Origin: a virus
IMG/VR virus record: IMGVR_UViG_3300046524_000595
Span: 1 to 46,425 of that record
Length of the DNA stretch: 46,425 nt
Strand: one strand, 5' to 3'
Under the pieces are notes generated by a model. That model made no database searches. It had not been told where the DNA came from and was given only the letters and a program-made list of their open reading frames with translations. The position numbers and the translations under genes were made by a program. How positions within the stretch are numbered: the first letter of the stretch is position 1; every line of letters begins with the position of its first letter. Positions 31,883 to 40,105 of this stretch are shown here, in pieces.

Positions 31883-32890
31883 TCAAGCCAAGGTGATGTT
31901 TTCGGCCATGGCTGCACAGCCAAGGTCTTCGATCACATAGCTTTCGTTAACCGATTCGAAGTTCTCGATGCGGTCGCGTTTGGCGTTGTCGACGACGGTG
32001 CGGCGGCGGGTGCCTTCCTGCCAATAGATCGACAGGTTATCGAGGCGAGTGACCAGCAGGCCGTTGGGCGGGAAGTGCGGCACGCGCACGGCCGGCAGAT
32101 TGCCCAGACGTTTCTGGCTGGTGACGATGTCGGCGGCCAGGATTTCAGTCGGCGCCTGGGTTTTGTTGATGATCGGGAAGTATTTGTCGGCCAACAGCTG
32201 ACGGCCGCAGATGACCACCAGATCGGTGTCTTCCTGATACCAAGGGTCGATGAACTCGTTGACCATGCTGACAACCAGCGCGTCGATGTTTTCGAAGTCC
32301 TTACCGGCTCCGATTTCGATCTTGCCGCTGCCTGCCGCTACCTCGGCCATAACGCGGGCTTCGTTTTCGGTGCGCATTTTTTGCAACCAGCCGATGTTGA
32401 CGTCCTGCAACAGCGGGTTGGTAGCCGGGTTCGACGTGGCGGCACGGCTGGTACCGTTCCAGCCGATCATGATCCGGTTGAGTGCTTGGGCTTTGATGAT
32501 CGCGTCGCGGATACGCGCCTGGAAGTCTTTGAACTTCGCCCACTGATCCAGCTTCTGGTAACGCAGGCCGGTGTCGAAGTTGGTTTGCGTGCAGGTGTAC
32601 CCGCGATTGTCCAGGCTGCTCGGGTCACGGGGTTCGCGATCTTTCACGGTGGTGTCGGTGGTGCTGGCAATGGTGCCGTCGATGCCGATGCCGATCTTCT
32701 CGCCGGACTGCTCGGACACGCCGTAGATGTTGATCGAACTGAGGAACGAGCTGGATTCCTGAATACGGGTTTCCAGCGTCTGTGCGACGCTTGGTGCTGC
32801 GGTGAATTTAGTGGTGACATCGCTTACGCCGTGCAACTGGGCGAGCTGTTGCAGGTAAGCGTTGAACAGAACTCGTGTGTCGTTACGCAT
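31883..32890 (-). CDS. N: major capsid protein N
   Basis: The product is 335 aa (P2 N about 357). It is the HK97-fold major capsid protein of P2-like phages. Landmarks are MRNDTRVLFNAYLQQLAQLH, RIMIGWNGTSRAATSNPATN and PWYQEDTDLVVICGRQLLA. The N-terminal part is expected to be trimmed by the O protease during maturation. It stands between O and M in the same leftward operon. Confidence 0.96.
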   Translation of the reverse strand: MRNDTRVLFNAYLQQLAQLHGVSDVTTKFTAAPSVAQTLETRIQESSSFLSSINIYGVSEQSGEKIGIGIDGTIASTTDTTVKDREPRDPSSLDNRGYTCTQTNFDTGLRYQKLDQWAKFKDFQARIRDAIIKAQALNRIMIGWNGTSRAATSNPATNPLLQDVNIGWLQKMRTENEARVMAEVAAGSGKIEIGAGKDFENIDALVVSMVNEFIDPWYQEDTDLVVICGRQLLADKYFPIINKTQAPTEILAADIVTSQKRLGNLPAVRVPHFPPNGLLVTRLDNLSIYWQEGTRRRTVVDNAKRDRIENFESVNESYVIEDLGCAAMAENITLA

Positions 32891-32934
32891 GGTGATCGTC
32901 CTTCGTTATTCGGGGCTGTGGTGGGGGCTGACTG

Positions 32935-33765
32935 TCAGCAGTCGGTCACGACCGAGTTATCGCCGCCGGTTACCGGAGGGCGCGTCTTTTGGCTGTGGTC
33001 TTGGGTGGTGGAGAGCTTGGTCTTCAACTCGGTGAAGTCCTTGCTCAGTTGATCCAGTCGGGTACTCAGGCCTGCGGAGAATTTCTTCTCGGCGGTCAGT
33101 TGGTCCGGCAGGTCCTTGACGTGTTCGGCGACGGCTTCGACGGCATCACTGATCTGGGAAAACTCGCTGTCGTCCTTGGTCTGTTTGCCCTTGAGCAGGT
33201 TTTGCACCTTGCTGAAAAGCTGGGCGCCGATGCTGGGCTTTTCCTCGATCTCTTCGAATGTCAGTTCGGTTTCGACCGCCTCGGTGAACATCGAGGTCGG
33301 TGAGTAATGGCGATCCTTGAACGGATTGGCTTCGGGTTTTTGAGCGGAGAACGCGAGGACGTCGGTACCCAGGCTGGCAGGCGAGTCGGTCACCGCCAGG
33401 CCAACGATGTACGCTTCTCCTGTATCGGAGAAGCTGTCGTCAATTTCGATGGAGGTGTAAATCTTCTGCTTCGCCTTGTTCATGGCGATCAGTTCAGGCG
33501 TCGGCTCGACCTGGGCGAACAGCGCCAGTTTTTTCTGGCCGTTCATGTCCACTTCTTCTGTCTTCACTGCCAGCACGTCGCCGTAGGCCTTGAACGGACT
33601 GTCGGGCAGCACGCTGCGGTAATGCTCCAGCCAAATGCGGGCACCATAGGTGGACGGGTTGAAGTTCTTCGCAGCCTGTTCCAGCCAGCTGCGTTTGATG
33701 GTGCGCTTGTCTGAGGTAGCGCCCTCGACGGCGACGCGGAACCAGTTGCTGCGAAATTTCTTCAT
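32935..33765 (-). CDS. O: capsid scaffold/protease O
   Basis: The product is 276 aa (P2 O about 284) from the ATG at 33765. The N-terminal protease domain includes MKKFRSNWFRVAVEGATSDK, RIWLEHYRSVLPDSPFKAYG, VQTEPTPEL-like residues and the GLAVTDSPASLGTDVLAFS motif with the catalytic Ser. The C-terminal third is a helical scaffold (about 200-270). It is the first gene of the O-N-M-L-X-lysis-R-S operon and diverges from P. Confidence 0.94.
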   Translation of the reverse strand: MKKFRSNWFRVAVEGATSDKRTIKRSWLEQAAKNFNPSTYGARIWLEHYRSVLPDSPFKAYGDVLAVKTEEVDMNGQKKLALFAQVEPTPELIAMNKAKQKIYTSIEIDDSFSDTGEAYIVGLAVTDSPASLGTDVLAFSAQKPEANPFKDRHYSPTSMFTEAVETELTFEEIEEKPSIGAQLFSKVQNLLKGKQTKDDSEFSQISDAVEAVAEHVKDLPDQLTAEKKFSAGLSTRLDQLSKDFTELKTKLSTTQDHSQKTRPPVTGGDNSVVTDC

Positions 33766-33822
33766 GCCGGGAATCCTCATTGCGTAGGGCGCCTGCTGTT
33801 GGCTGAGCAGTGCGTTGCGATG

Positions 33823-33934
33823 AGGGGCATGGTCGTGACGCGCGCGAGTTGCGGCAACGAGGCGGGACTGTAAGGGCGGGGGCTACAAGGGGCGGTGCTA
33901 TTGAGTCGCGGTCGCGGGCGGCAGCATCGCGGCC
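33823..33934. promoter_or_regulatory. divergent late promoters P-P and P-O sharing one Ogr-type dyad
   Basis: One dyad, TGTAAGGGCGGGGGCTACA (33869-33887, centre 33878), lies between the divergent genes. On the plus strand the hexamer CAGCAT (33922-33927) ends 49 bp to the right. On the minus strand GACCAT (33834-33829) ends 49 bp to the left. Both distances equal those at the V and FI promoters. The predicted P transcript starts 1 nt before its ATG, while O gets a leader of about 57 nt. A second palindrome, GTTGCGGCAAC, is at 33848-33858. Confidence 0.68.
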
Positions 33935-35692
33935 ATGACTACGACCGCACTGCTACCCATCGACCCTCGCCGCCAATCCAAGTTTCTCTACTGGATGGGT
34001 TGGCGCATCTGCGAGATTGCCGAGGCTACGGGCGAAAAGGAAAAAACGCTACACAGCTGGAAGGCTCGCGATGAGTGGGACCGGGCTGACAACGTCGAAC
34101 GCATCGGCGGGGCACTGGAAGCGCGGTTGGTGCAACTGATCCTCAAGGAGGGGAAGAGCGGGGGCGACTTCAAAGAGATTGATTTGCTGCACCGGCAGTT
34201 GGAGCGGCAGGCGCGCATCCAGCGCTTTCAAGGTGGCGGCACTGAAACCGACCTCAACCCGAATCTGGCGAAACGCAACGCCGAGCCGAAGAAAAAGGCC
34301 GTTAAGAACGAGATTGACGAAGATCAGATCGAACTGCTGCGCGAGGCCTTCATTGATGGCTGTTTCGACTATCAGAAAGACTGGTACCGCGCCGGCAATC
34401 AGCGCACCCGCGTCATCCTCAAAAGCCGGCAGATCGGCGCCACTTACTACTTCGCCCGTGAGGCGTTCATTGATGCGCTGGAGACCGGGCGCAACCAGAT
34501 TTTCCTGTCGGCTTCGAAGAACCAAGCCTACCTGTTCCGGGGCTACATTCAGGCGTTCTGCCGCGAGGTAATCGGTGTCGAGCTGACCGGTGACCCCATT
34601 GTGTTGCCCAACGGCGCCGAGCTGTTTTTCCTCGGCACCAACGCCCGCACAGCGCAGGGCTATCACGGCAATTTCTACTTCGACGAGTTCTTCTGGACGT
34701 TCAAGTTTGAAGAGCTGAATAAGGTCGCCTCGGGCATGGCGATGCACAAGAAATGGCGTAAGACCTACTTTTCCACGCCGTCGAGCATGGCCCACGAGGC
34801 GTACACCTTCTGGACGGGCGAGCGCTTCAACAAGGGCAAGCCCGCCGCGCAGCATACGAAGGTTGATGTGTCCCACGGCGCGCTCCAGCAGGGCCGGTTC
34901 TGTGAGGATCGGTTGTGGCGGCAGATCGTCACGATCCTCGACGCGGAGCGGGGAGGTTGCGACCTCTTTGACATTGAAGAGCTGCGCCGCGAATACAGTC
35001 CCGAGGCGTTCGCCAACCTGCTGATGTGTGAGTTCGTCGACGACGGCGCGAGCATCTTCCCGCTGACCCTGTTGCAGTCCTGCATGGTGGATAGCTGGGT
35101 CGAGTGGGCCGAGGACTATAAACCTTTCGCCATGCGCCCGTTCGGCGACCGCCAGGTATGGATTGGCTACGACCCGGCCGAGACGGGCGACTGTTCCGGC
35201 ATGGTTGTGGTCGCGCCGCCCCTGGTACCGGGTGGCAAGTTTCGCATTCTCGAACGCCACCAATTCCGGGGCATGGACTTCGCCGCGCAGGCGGCGTTCA
35301 TCAAGAGCGTCTGCGATCGTTACTGGGTGACCTACATTGGGATCGACGTGACCGGTCTGGGCAGCGGCGTGGCCCAGCTGGTGCGCCAGTTCTTCCCGGC
35401 GGTGACCACCTTCAGCTACTCGCCCGAAGTCAAAACCCGCCTGGTACTCAAGGCCTACGACGTGATCCACAAGGGCCGGCTCGAATTCGATGCCGGCTGG
35501 ACCGACATGGCCCAGTCGCTGATGGCGATCCGCAAAACCGTCACAGCCGGCGGACGCCAGTACACCTACACCGCCGGCCGCAACGACAACACCGGCCACG
35601 CCGACCTGGCCTGGGCGCTCTTTCACGCATTGCACCACGAACCGCTTGAGGGGCAGACCACTGCCAACACCGGGCGCATGGAGATTTACTGA
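33935..35692 (+). CDS. P: terminase large subunit (ATPase) P
   Basis: The product is 585 aa (P2 P about 590). It packages DNA into the prohead. An N-terminal HTH-like region (about 12-60, MGWRICEIAEATGEKEKTLH) precedes the ATPase (VILKSRQIGATYYFAREAFI, FYFDEFFWTF). The nuclease-like C-terminal domain includes WIGYDPAETGDCSG and YIGIDVTGLGSG. No Shine-Dalgarno sequence stands before the ATG, which lies 57 bp from the Ogr dyad centre, so translation may start on a leaderless mRNA. Its last base is the first base of the Q start codon. Confidence 0.95.
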   Translation: MTTTALLPIDPRRQSKFLYWMGWRICEIAEATGEKEKTLHSWKARDEWDRADNVERIGGALEARLVQLILKEGKSGGDFKEIDLLHRQLERQARIQRFQGGGTETDLNPNLAKRNAEPKKKAVKNEIDEDQIELLREAFIDGCFDYQKDWYRAGNQRTRVILKSRQIGATYYFAREAFIDALETGRNQIFLSASKNQAYLFRGYIQAFCREVIGVELTGDPIVLPNGAELFFLGTNARTAQGYHGNFYFDEFFWTFKFEELNKVASGMAMHKKWRKTYFSTPSSMAHEAYTFWTGERFNKGKPAAQHTKVDVSHGALQQGRFCEDRLWRQIVTILDAERGGCDLFDIEELRREYSPEAFANLLMCEFVDDGASIFPLTLLQSCMVDSWVEWAEDYKPFAMRPFGDRQVWIGYDPAETGDCSGMVVVAPPLVPGGKFRILERHQFRGMDFAAQAAFIKSVCDRYWVTYIGIDVTGLGSGVAQLVRQFFPAVTTFSYSPEVKTRLVLKAYDVIHKGRLEFDAGWTDMAQSLMAIRKTVTAGGRQYTYTAGRNDNTGHADLAWALFHALHHEPLEGQTTANTGRMEIY

Positions 35693-36714
35693 TGACCGAA
35701 CAACTCGCCAACCAGACGTTGCCCGCGACGACACCCGCCCCTGGCGCGGGAACTCAGGTGTTTTCCTTCGGTGAGCCGACGCCGGTGCTGGGTGGTCGGG
35801 AGGTTTTCGATTACCTGGAGTGCTGGTTCAACGGGCGGTGGTATGAGCCACCTCTGTCGCTGGATGGGCTGGCCCGGTCGGTGGGGGCGAGCGTGCATCT
35901 GCATTCGGGACTGATGTTCAAACGCAACCTGTTGAGCAAAACGTTTATCCCGCATCCGCTGCTGTCGCGCGCTTCGTTTGAGCAGTTTGCGTTGGACTTT
36001 CTTTGCCTGGGCAATGGCTATCTTGAAGGGCGCCGCTCGCGGTTGGGTGGGGTGCACAAATTGGAAACACCCTTGGCCAAGTACATGCGCGCCGGACCGG
36101 ATGGGCAGTTCTACCAGGTGCGTGGGTGGAAGGATGAACATGCGTTTGAGCCGGACAGCATTTTTCACCTTCGTGAAGCGGATCTGCACCAGGAGATTTA
36201 TGGATTGCCGGAGTGGATCAGCGCTTTGCAGTCAGCGTTGTTGAACGAGTCGGCGACGTTGTTTCGTCGCAAGTACTACGAGAACGGGAGTCATGCCGGG
36301 TTCATCTTGTACATGACGGATGCGGCGCAGACCGAGGCTGATATTGATGCGTTGCGCAAAGCACTTAAGGAATCGAAAGGGCCGGGGAATTTTCGGAATC
36401 TATTTGTTTACTCACCGACCGGCAAAAAGGACGGGATTCAGCTGATTCCGGTGAGCGAGGTGGCGGCGAAAGATGAATTCAACTCGATCAAGAATCAGAC
36501 GCGGGATGACGTGTTGGCCAGTCTGCGCATTCCGCCGCAGTTGATGGGGATTGTTCCGCAGAACGCAGGTGGGTTTGGGTCGATTCGGGAGGCGGCGCAG
36601 ATTTATGCAGCTAATGAGCTGGAGCCCATTCAGACAAGGATGACGCAGTTGAATGATTGGATAGGGGAGGAAGTAATTAAGTTTGAAAAATATGAACTAG
36701 GAATAGGAATCTGA
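35692..36714 (+). CDS. Q: portal protein Q
   Basis: The product is 340 aa (P2 Q about 344). It is the dodecameric portal at the head vertex. Segments LECWFNGRWYEPPLSLDGLA, LGNGYLEGRRSRLGGVHKLE and RIPPQLMGIVPQNAGGFGS are typical. Its start codon overlaps the P stop by one base (TGATG). It is the last rightward gene before the AT-rich ATPase cargo gene. Confidence 0.95.
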   Translation: MTEQLANQTLPATTPAPGAGTQVFSFGEPTPVLGGREVFDYLECWFNGRWYEPPLSLDGLARSVGASVHLHSGLMFKRNLLSKTFIPHPLLSRASFEQFALDFLCLGNGYLEGRRSRLGGVHKLETPLAKYMRAGPDGQFYQVRGWKDEHAFEPDSIFHLREADLHQEIYGLPEWISALQSALLNESATLFRRKYYENGSHAGFILYMTDAAQTEADIDALRKALKESKGPGNFRNLFVYSPTGKKDGIQLIPVSEVAAKDEFNSIKNQTRDDVLASLRIPPQLMGIVPQNAGGFGSIREAAQIYAANELEPIQTRMTQLNDWIGEEVIKFEKYELGIGI

Positions 36715-36737
36715 TTTAGCTCGCGGACTAAATCGGC

Positions 36738-36755
36738 TGCGGCTGCGAGGCCGCA
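36738..36755. terminator. short hairpin between Q and the ATPase gene
   Basis: TGCGGC pairs with GCCGCA across a 6-nt loop in the 54-bp gap between the convergent stops of Q and the AAA_13-like gene. It is short and lacks a T run, so it may be a weak bidirectional terminator. Confidence 0.35.
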
Positions 36756-36768
36756 ACCGTATCTAGAC

Positions 36769-39051
36769 TCAAGCTAAGGCTTTTGTCATCCCTTCATAGT
36801 GACTTTTATCTAGTCGTTCAATTTCTTTGAAAATATCTCTAACAATATATTCCGATTCTGACGCTATGTTGTCTGCGGTGCTGTCGTCGAATTCAATTAT
36901 TTGATTGTGAGAATATTTATTGATGAATCGATAGATTCGTTCGCATGTAACTTCATCTGTAATGGCTTGATCCATTAGTCCTCTAAAGTTCCCGCGCCCG
37001 TGGGGATATTTGAATGTAAGAAAGGCTTCTAATAGCTTTCGTGCCATGTTGGCAACGGCGAATGCTGTTTCGAGCGCAAGGGTTTCTTGGTCAACATATT
37101 GCTTGAGTGTTGAGTAAAGGAAGTGGTATTCGGAGTTGAAGCCGGTCAAGCTTTTTGGCGCGTTATTGATTGTGGACGTTCTCAAGGCAGTTGGGGAAGC
37201 CTCAATATTATAGAATCGAGCACGTATAATTGGGTTCTTGTTTTCATCCTTTTTGTCATTTTTCCCCGCTAGCCAGTCACGTACTAGTTTGAAATAGTTA
37301 AAGCTGTGAGTAAGGATGAAAAGCTGCTGCGCAGTTTGGCAGTGATTCCTGAGGAAGGAATGAGCATTGAACAAATTGTTAGAGTCGAAGCTAGAGACCG
37401 GATCGTCAAAAACAACGACGGATTTTGATAGGTCTCTTTCATTTTCCGATAGCTTTGTCAGGAAGTATATAAGCCCAATAGCGTTTTTTTCGCCTTCGCT
37501 CAAATTCTTTGCGGGTGTGTTTTCTGGTGCTCTAAGTATTTGATAACCCTTGCGGATCTTGTCGAATTTCAATGAGATTTGGTTTCTACCTAGGAACTTG
37601 TGAAGTAGCTTATTAAACTCTTCCGCACCGATGCTTTCATTGTTAAGCTTCTTCTCAAGCTCGACAATCTCATCGGATATATCATTGACTGTCTTTTGCA
37701 GGTCGATCACAGGTTGTTTATGTGACTCATGTAGCTGTTGATTTTTTATAAAGTCGCAATCATTTAACTCTTCGGTTAGGAAGTGAAGTTCTAATGATGA
37801 CTTGGCACTGCTTATTTGATTCTGGAAGTTAATCGCTTTCTCATTATGTAGCGAAACTATTTTTTCAATCTGCTCGCATACCTCTTCATGGTCATGAAAA
37901 AGAGAGGGCGGAAGCTCAATCGCAGTACCTGTATCTATAAATGGGTTGTCAATTTTTTCATCAAGCGCGACTTTCCAGTTTTTGAGTCGTTCATTGATAG
38001 TGTCGGTTATGTGATCAAGCTCTTTCTCTTGTTTCGGAAGATTTGCGTAATATTCCTCGTAAAGATCCACCTGGGGGACGTGTGGGGCTTTATAAAGAAC
38101 TAGGGTGTCGATTAGCGCGTGCGCGCCTTCTAGCCTGTTCTTGAAAATTTTGAATGCTTCGCTGAAGTGCTTGTTAAGAGTTTCTAAGCGTTCTGAAGAT
38201 AGATCATTTTCACAGAATTCACACTTATTTAGCCCTTCATGTATTTGAAGTCCCTGTTCTACCCATTTTTGGATAGGTGGGTTTTCAAATAAGTGAGTTA
38301 TCTTGGTTGATGTGACAGTTTCTTTAAATAAGGAGTTGAGCTGGTTGGCGAGTTGCGAGTAGTTGTCGTGCTTTATTCTGTTGAGGGAGTGGGTTATAGC
38401 GGGTTTGAATTTCGGGGATGTTGCTTTTTGGTTTGTTTCAAATGCGTCGGGGGATAAAAGATAAGTGCCAATCTTTAGGTCTTCTAGGTGAGTACTTATT
38501 TTTGTCTGTACCTTTACGCGGTTGTAACTTACGAAGTAGTTGTCGGAGCTGTCGAGTATTTGGAATCTGCTTTTAATGCTTTTTGCTATTGCGCTTAGTA
38601 TGTTTTGATTGGTTTCTAATAGGTCGCTCTGCGCGTCTGATATGTCTTTTAATTCTTTTTCTTTTTCTTTCAGGTTGTCCTGTTTTTCTTTAAGTTGTTT
38701 CTTTTCTTCAATTTTGTCCTGCGATATCAGCAGGATGCTTTTGACGATACTGTCCCAGTTGATGTTTTCTTTTATGAAATTTGAGTTGAATACGCAGAGA
38801 TCAATAGGTCTGGATGCTAAGTTGCGATTGTTTATAGTGCCTGAGGCTGTATTTACGGTCAGTATTCCTTCTGGGAAATCCTCAATGATTTGTCCTTTCG
38901 CTATGCATTCAAATATCTTCGAGAGTGTTGACTTCCCACTACCGTTCCAACCATAGATTAGGTTGTACTGGGTAAAGTCTTCTAGGGAGGCTGGTTTTGT
39001 ATAGCTACCAAATATTCCAAAGTTCTCAAGTTTTGCTATTGACGTAATCAT
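36769..39051 (-). CDS. AAA_13 / RloC-PrrC-like ATPase, AT-rich cargo
   Basis: This 760-aa ATPase has a split ABC-type nucleotide-binding site: Walker A GWNGSGKST (34-42), signature LSEGEKNAIGL (517-527), Walker B VVVFDDPVSSFD (545-556) and a His switch ILTHS (His582). Between them are long coiled coils with a CEFC zinc-hook-like pair (Cys277 and Cys280). The C-terminus has Arg671-x3-Glu675 and His715, a pattern like the anticodon-nuclease triad of PrrC/RloC. It is much richer in A+T than its neighbours and is placed between Q and cos. A role in phage exclusion is likely; the tRNA-nuclease activity is an inference. The start at 39051 begins the conserved MITSIAKLENFG. Confidence 0.82.
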   Translation of the reverse strand: MITSIAKLENFGIFGSYTKPASLEDFTQYNLIYGWNGSGKSTLSKIFECIAKGQIIEDFPEGILTVNTASGTINNRNLASRPIDLCVFNSNFIKENINWDSIVKSILLISQDKIEEKKQLKEKQDNLKEKEKELKDISDAQSDLLETNQNILSAIAKSIKSRFQILDSSDNYFVSYNRVKVQTKISTHLEDLKIGTYLLSPDAFETNQKATSPKFKPAITHSLNRIKHDNYSQLANQLNSLFKETVTSTKITHLFENPPIQKWVEQGLQIHEGLNKCEFCENDLSSERLETLNKHFSEAFKIFKNRLEGAHALIDTLVLYKAPHVPQVDLYEEYYANLPKQEKELDHITDTINERLKNWKVALDEKIDNPFIDTGTAIELPPSLFHDHEEVCEQIEKIVSLHNEKAINFQNQISSAKSSLELHFLTEELNDCDFIKNQQLHESHKQPVIDLQKTVNDISDEIVELEKKLNNESIGAEEFNKLLHKFLGRNQISLKFDKIRKGYQILRAPENTPAKNLSEGEKNAIGLIYFLTKLSENERDLSKSVVVFDDPVSSFDSNNLFNAHSFLRNHCQTAQQLFILTHSFNYFKLVRDWLAGKNDKKDENKNPIIRARFYNIEASPTALRTSTINNAPKSLTGFNSEYHFLYSTLKQYVDQETLALETAFAVANMARKLLEAFLTFKYPHGRGNFRGLMDQAITDEVTCERIYRFINKYSHNQIIEFDDSTADNIASESEYIVRDIFKEIERLDKSHYEGMTKALA

Positions 39052-39321
39052 TGGACATCCCTTTCTTTTGTGGTTGTGTGATGCTGGCAATGTTTGACGG
39101 CTTTAGTTGAAATGATTCAGCAAGATATATTCTTCAGCTTTTGCTTTAGATGTCCTCGCCTATAAGTTATAGCACTTATGTGGCTACCCTCTCTGATCAA
39201 TTGTCATCTATACGCAATGTGCAATCGCTTGTATTTGGTAATGCAGCTCCAGTGCCGAGGTTGTGCGCTTATTTGGTGCGCGCATCGAAAGCGTGCTCAC
39301 AGAGCTGACTTGGCGCGCGCC

Positions 39322-39340
39322 GTCGTCCCCCCACCTCGCC
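39322..39340 (-). other. probable cos site (cohesive-end sequence)
   Basis: On the minus strand this reads GGCGAGGTGGGGGGACGAC and is followed by a GGCGCGCGCC block. As I recall it, P2 DNA begins GGCGAGGCGGGGAAAGCAC followed by TGCGCGC, so the match covers the GGCGAGG-GGGG core and the GCGCGC step. The orientation fits: going left from cos one meets the ATPase cargo gene, then Q and P in the opposite sense, then O, N and M. Confidence 0.6.
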
Positions 39341-39544
39341 TGCGGGCTAAATGAGTCTTTTTTTCCGCAGTCCTGCACCTGGCCAAGCGCCCCTAAAGTC
39401 GGGCGCTGTAGTAGTGGGGTCGAAGATCAAAAAGCCTGCGGATCCCTGCGAAGGGTGGGCGTCTGACAGTGCGGACCTGGCGAAGCGGAAGGCAGGTAGA
39501 CGAACCTTCCGATGCGGTTTTTTCAGGAACGCCATCGGAAAAAA

Positions 39545-39851
39545 GTAATGTGGTAATTCAAATATCGGAACACCGGCGAAAGCCCCGTATTCATTGGCTT
39601 TGCTGGCTTACTTCGGAAAGTAATTTTGAGTAATGAAAAAGGTAATGTGGCTGTAAGTGGTTGATTTATAAGGGATGCAAACAAACAAATATTACTTCCT
39701 TAAAAGGTAATTACCTTACTTCTACATTACTCAAAAATTACTTCACGCCGATCCTTTGCAGCCCAGTAAAATCAGTGCTCTCAGCCAGATTGACCGTTCG
39801 GCTTACCAAAATTACCTTTTTCCGATGCCTTTCCCGAAAAAAGAACATTAC
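39545..39851. repeat. cluster of twelve GTAAT pentamers
   Basis: GTAAT occurs on the plus strand at 39545, 39553, 39620, 39630, 39642 and 39707. ATTAC occurs at 39691, 39710, 39726, 39737, 39811 and 39847. Most carry a preceding AA/AG/GG. About 0.6 would be expected by chance in 307 bp. The left copies point right and the right copies mostly point left, giving an overall inverted arrangement. A longer inverted pair (AAGTAATTTT-GAGTAATG) is at 39618-39635 and 39726-39744. Confidence 0.65.
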
Positions 39852-40038
39852 CTATCAGGCGGTACAGCCAATCGCCTCGCCACTCACTTATGCAGATGAC
39901 GAAGAGACACTCGTGCGCAGATCGTTTTGCCCCCGACGGAGACGCTTGTAGGAAGTGCCTGGGATTGGAGCGACAGGCGAGCGTGCCGACGATGCGAGAA
40001 GAACGCCGCTTCCTGCTTGGGGAGAAAAAGAGAGTGGG

Positions 40039-40056
40039 GTGGTACGAAAATGGTAC
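40039..40056. repeat. paired GGTAC arms at attR
   Basis: GTGGTAC (40039-40045) and ATGGTAC (40050-40056) are spaced 11 bp apart and lie 79 bp left of the right core. The same heptamers flank the left core. An identical pair with the same 11-bp and 79-bp spacing stands at 44993-45010, next to another dusA-like core. Confidence 0.55.
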
Positions 40057-40105
40057 GCGCGTTTCTTGATGATGCTGGAGGCCAGAGATTTAGCGGCCTA
40101 CAGGA

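Noticed and set aside
32075-33052. 325-codon open frame antisense to capsid and scaffold genes
   Set aside because: It spans two real genes and the gap between them on the other strand, and has no recognisable protein features.
34049-35734. 561-codon open frame antisense to the terminase gene
   Set aside because: It mirrors the codon structure of the GC-rich P gene on the other strand. Its translation has no domain features, while P is clearly coding.
39263-39548. Short open frames over the cos-like region
   Set aside because: They overlap each other on both strands, lack ribosome binding sites, and cover a region better explained as cos and flanking non-coding DNA.
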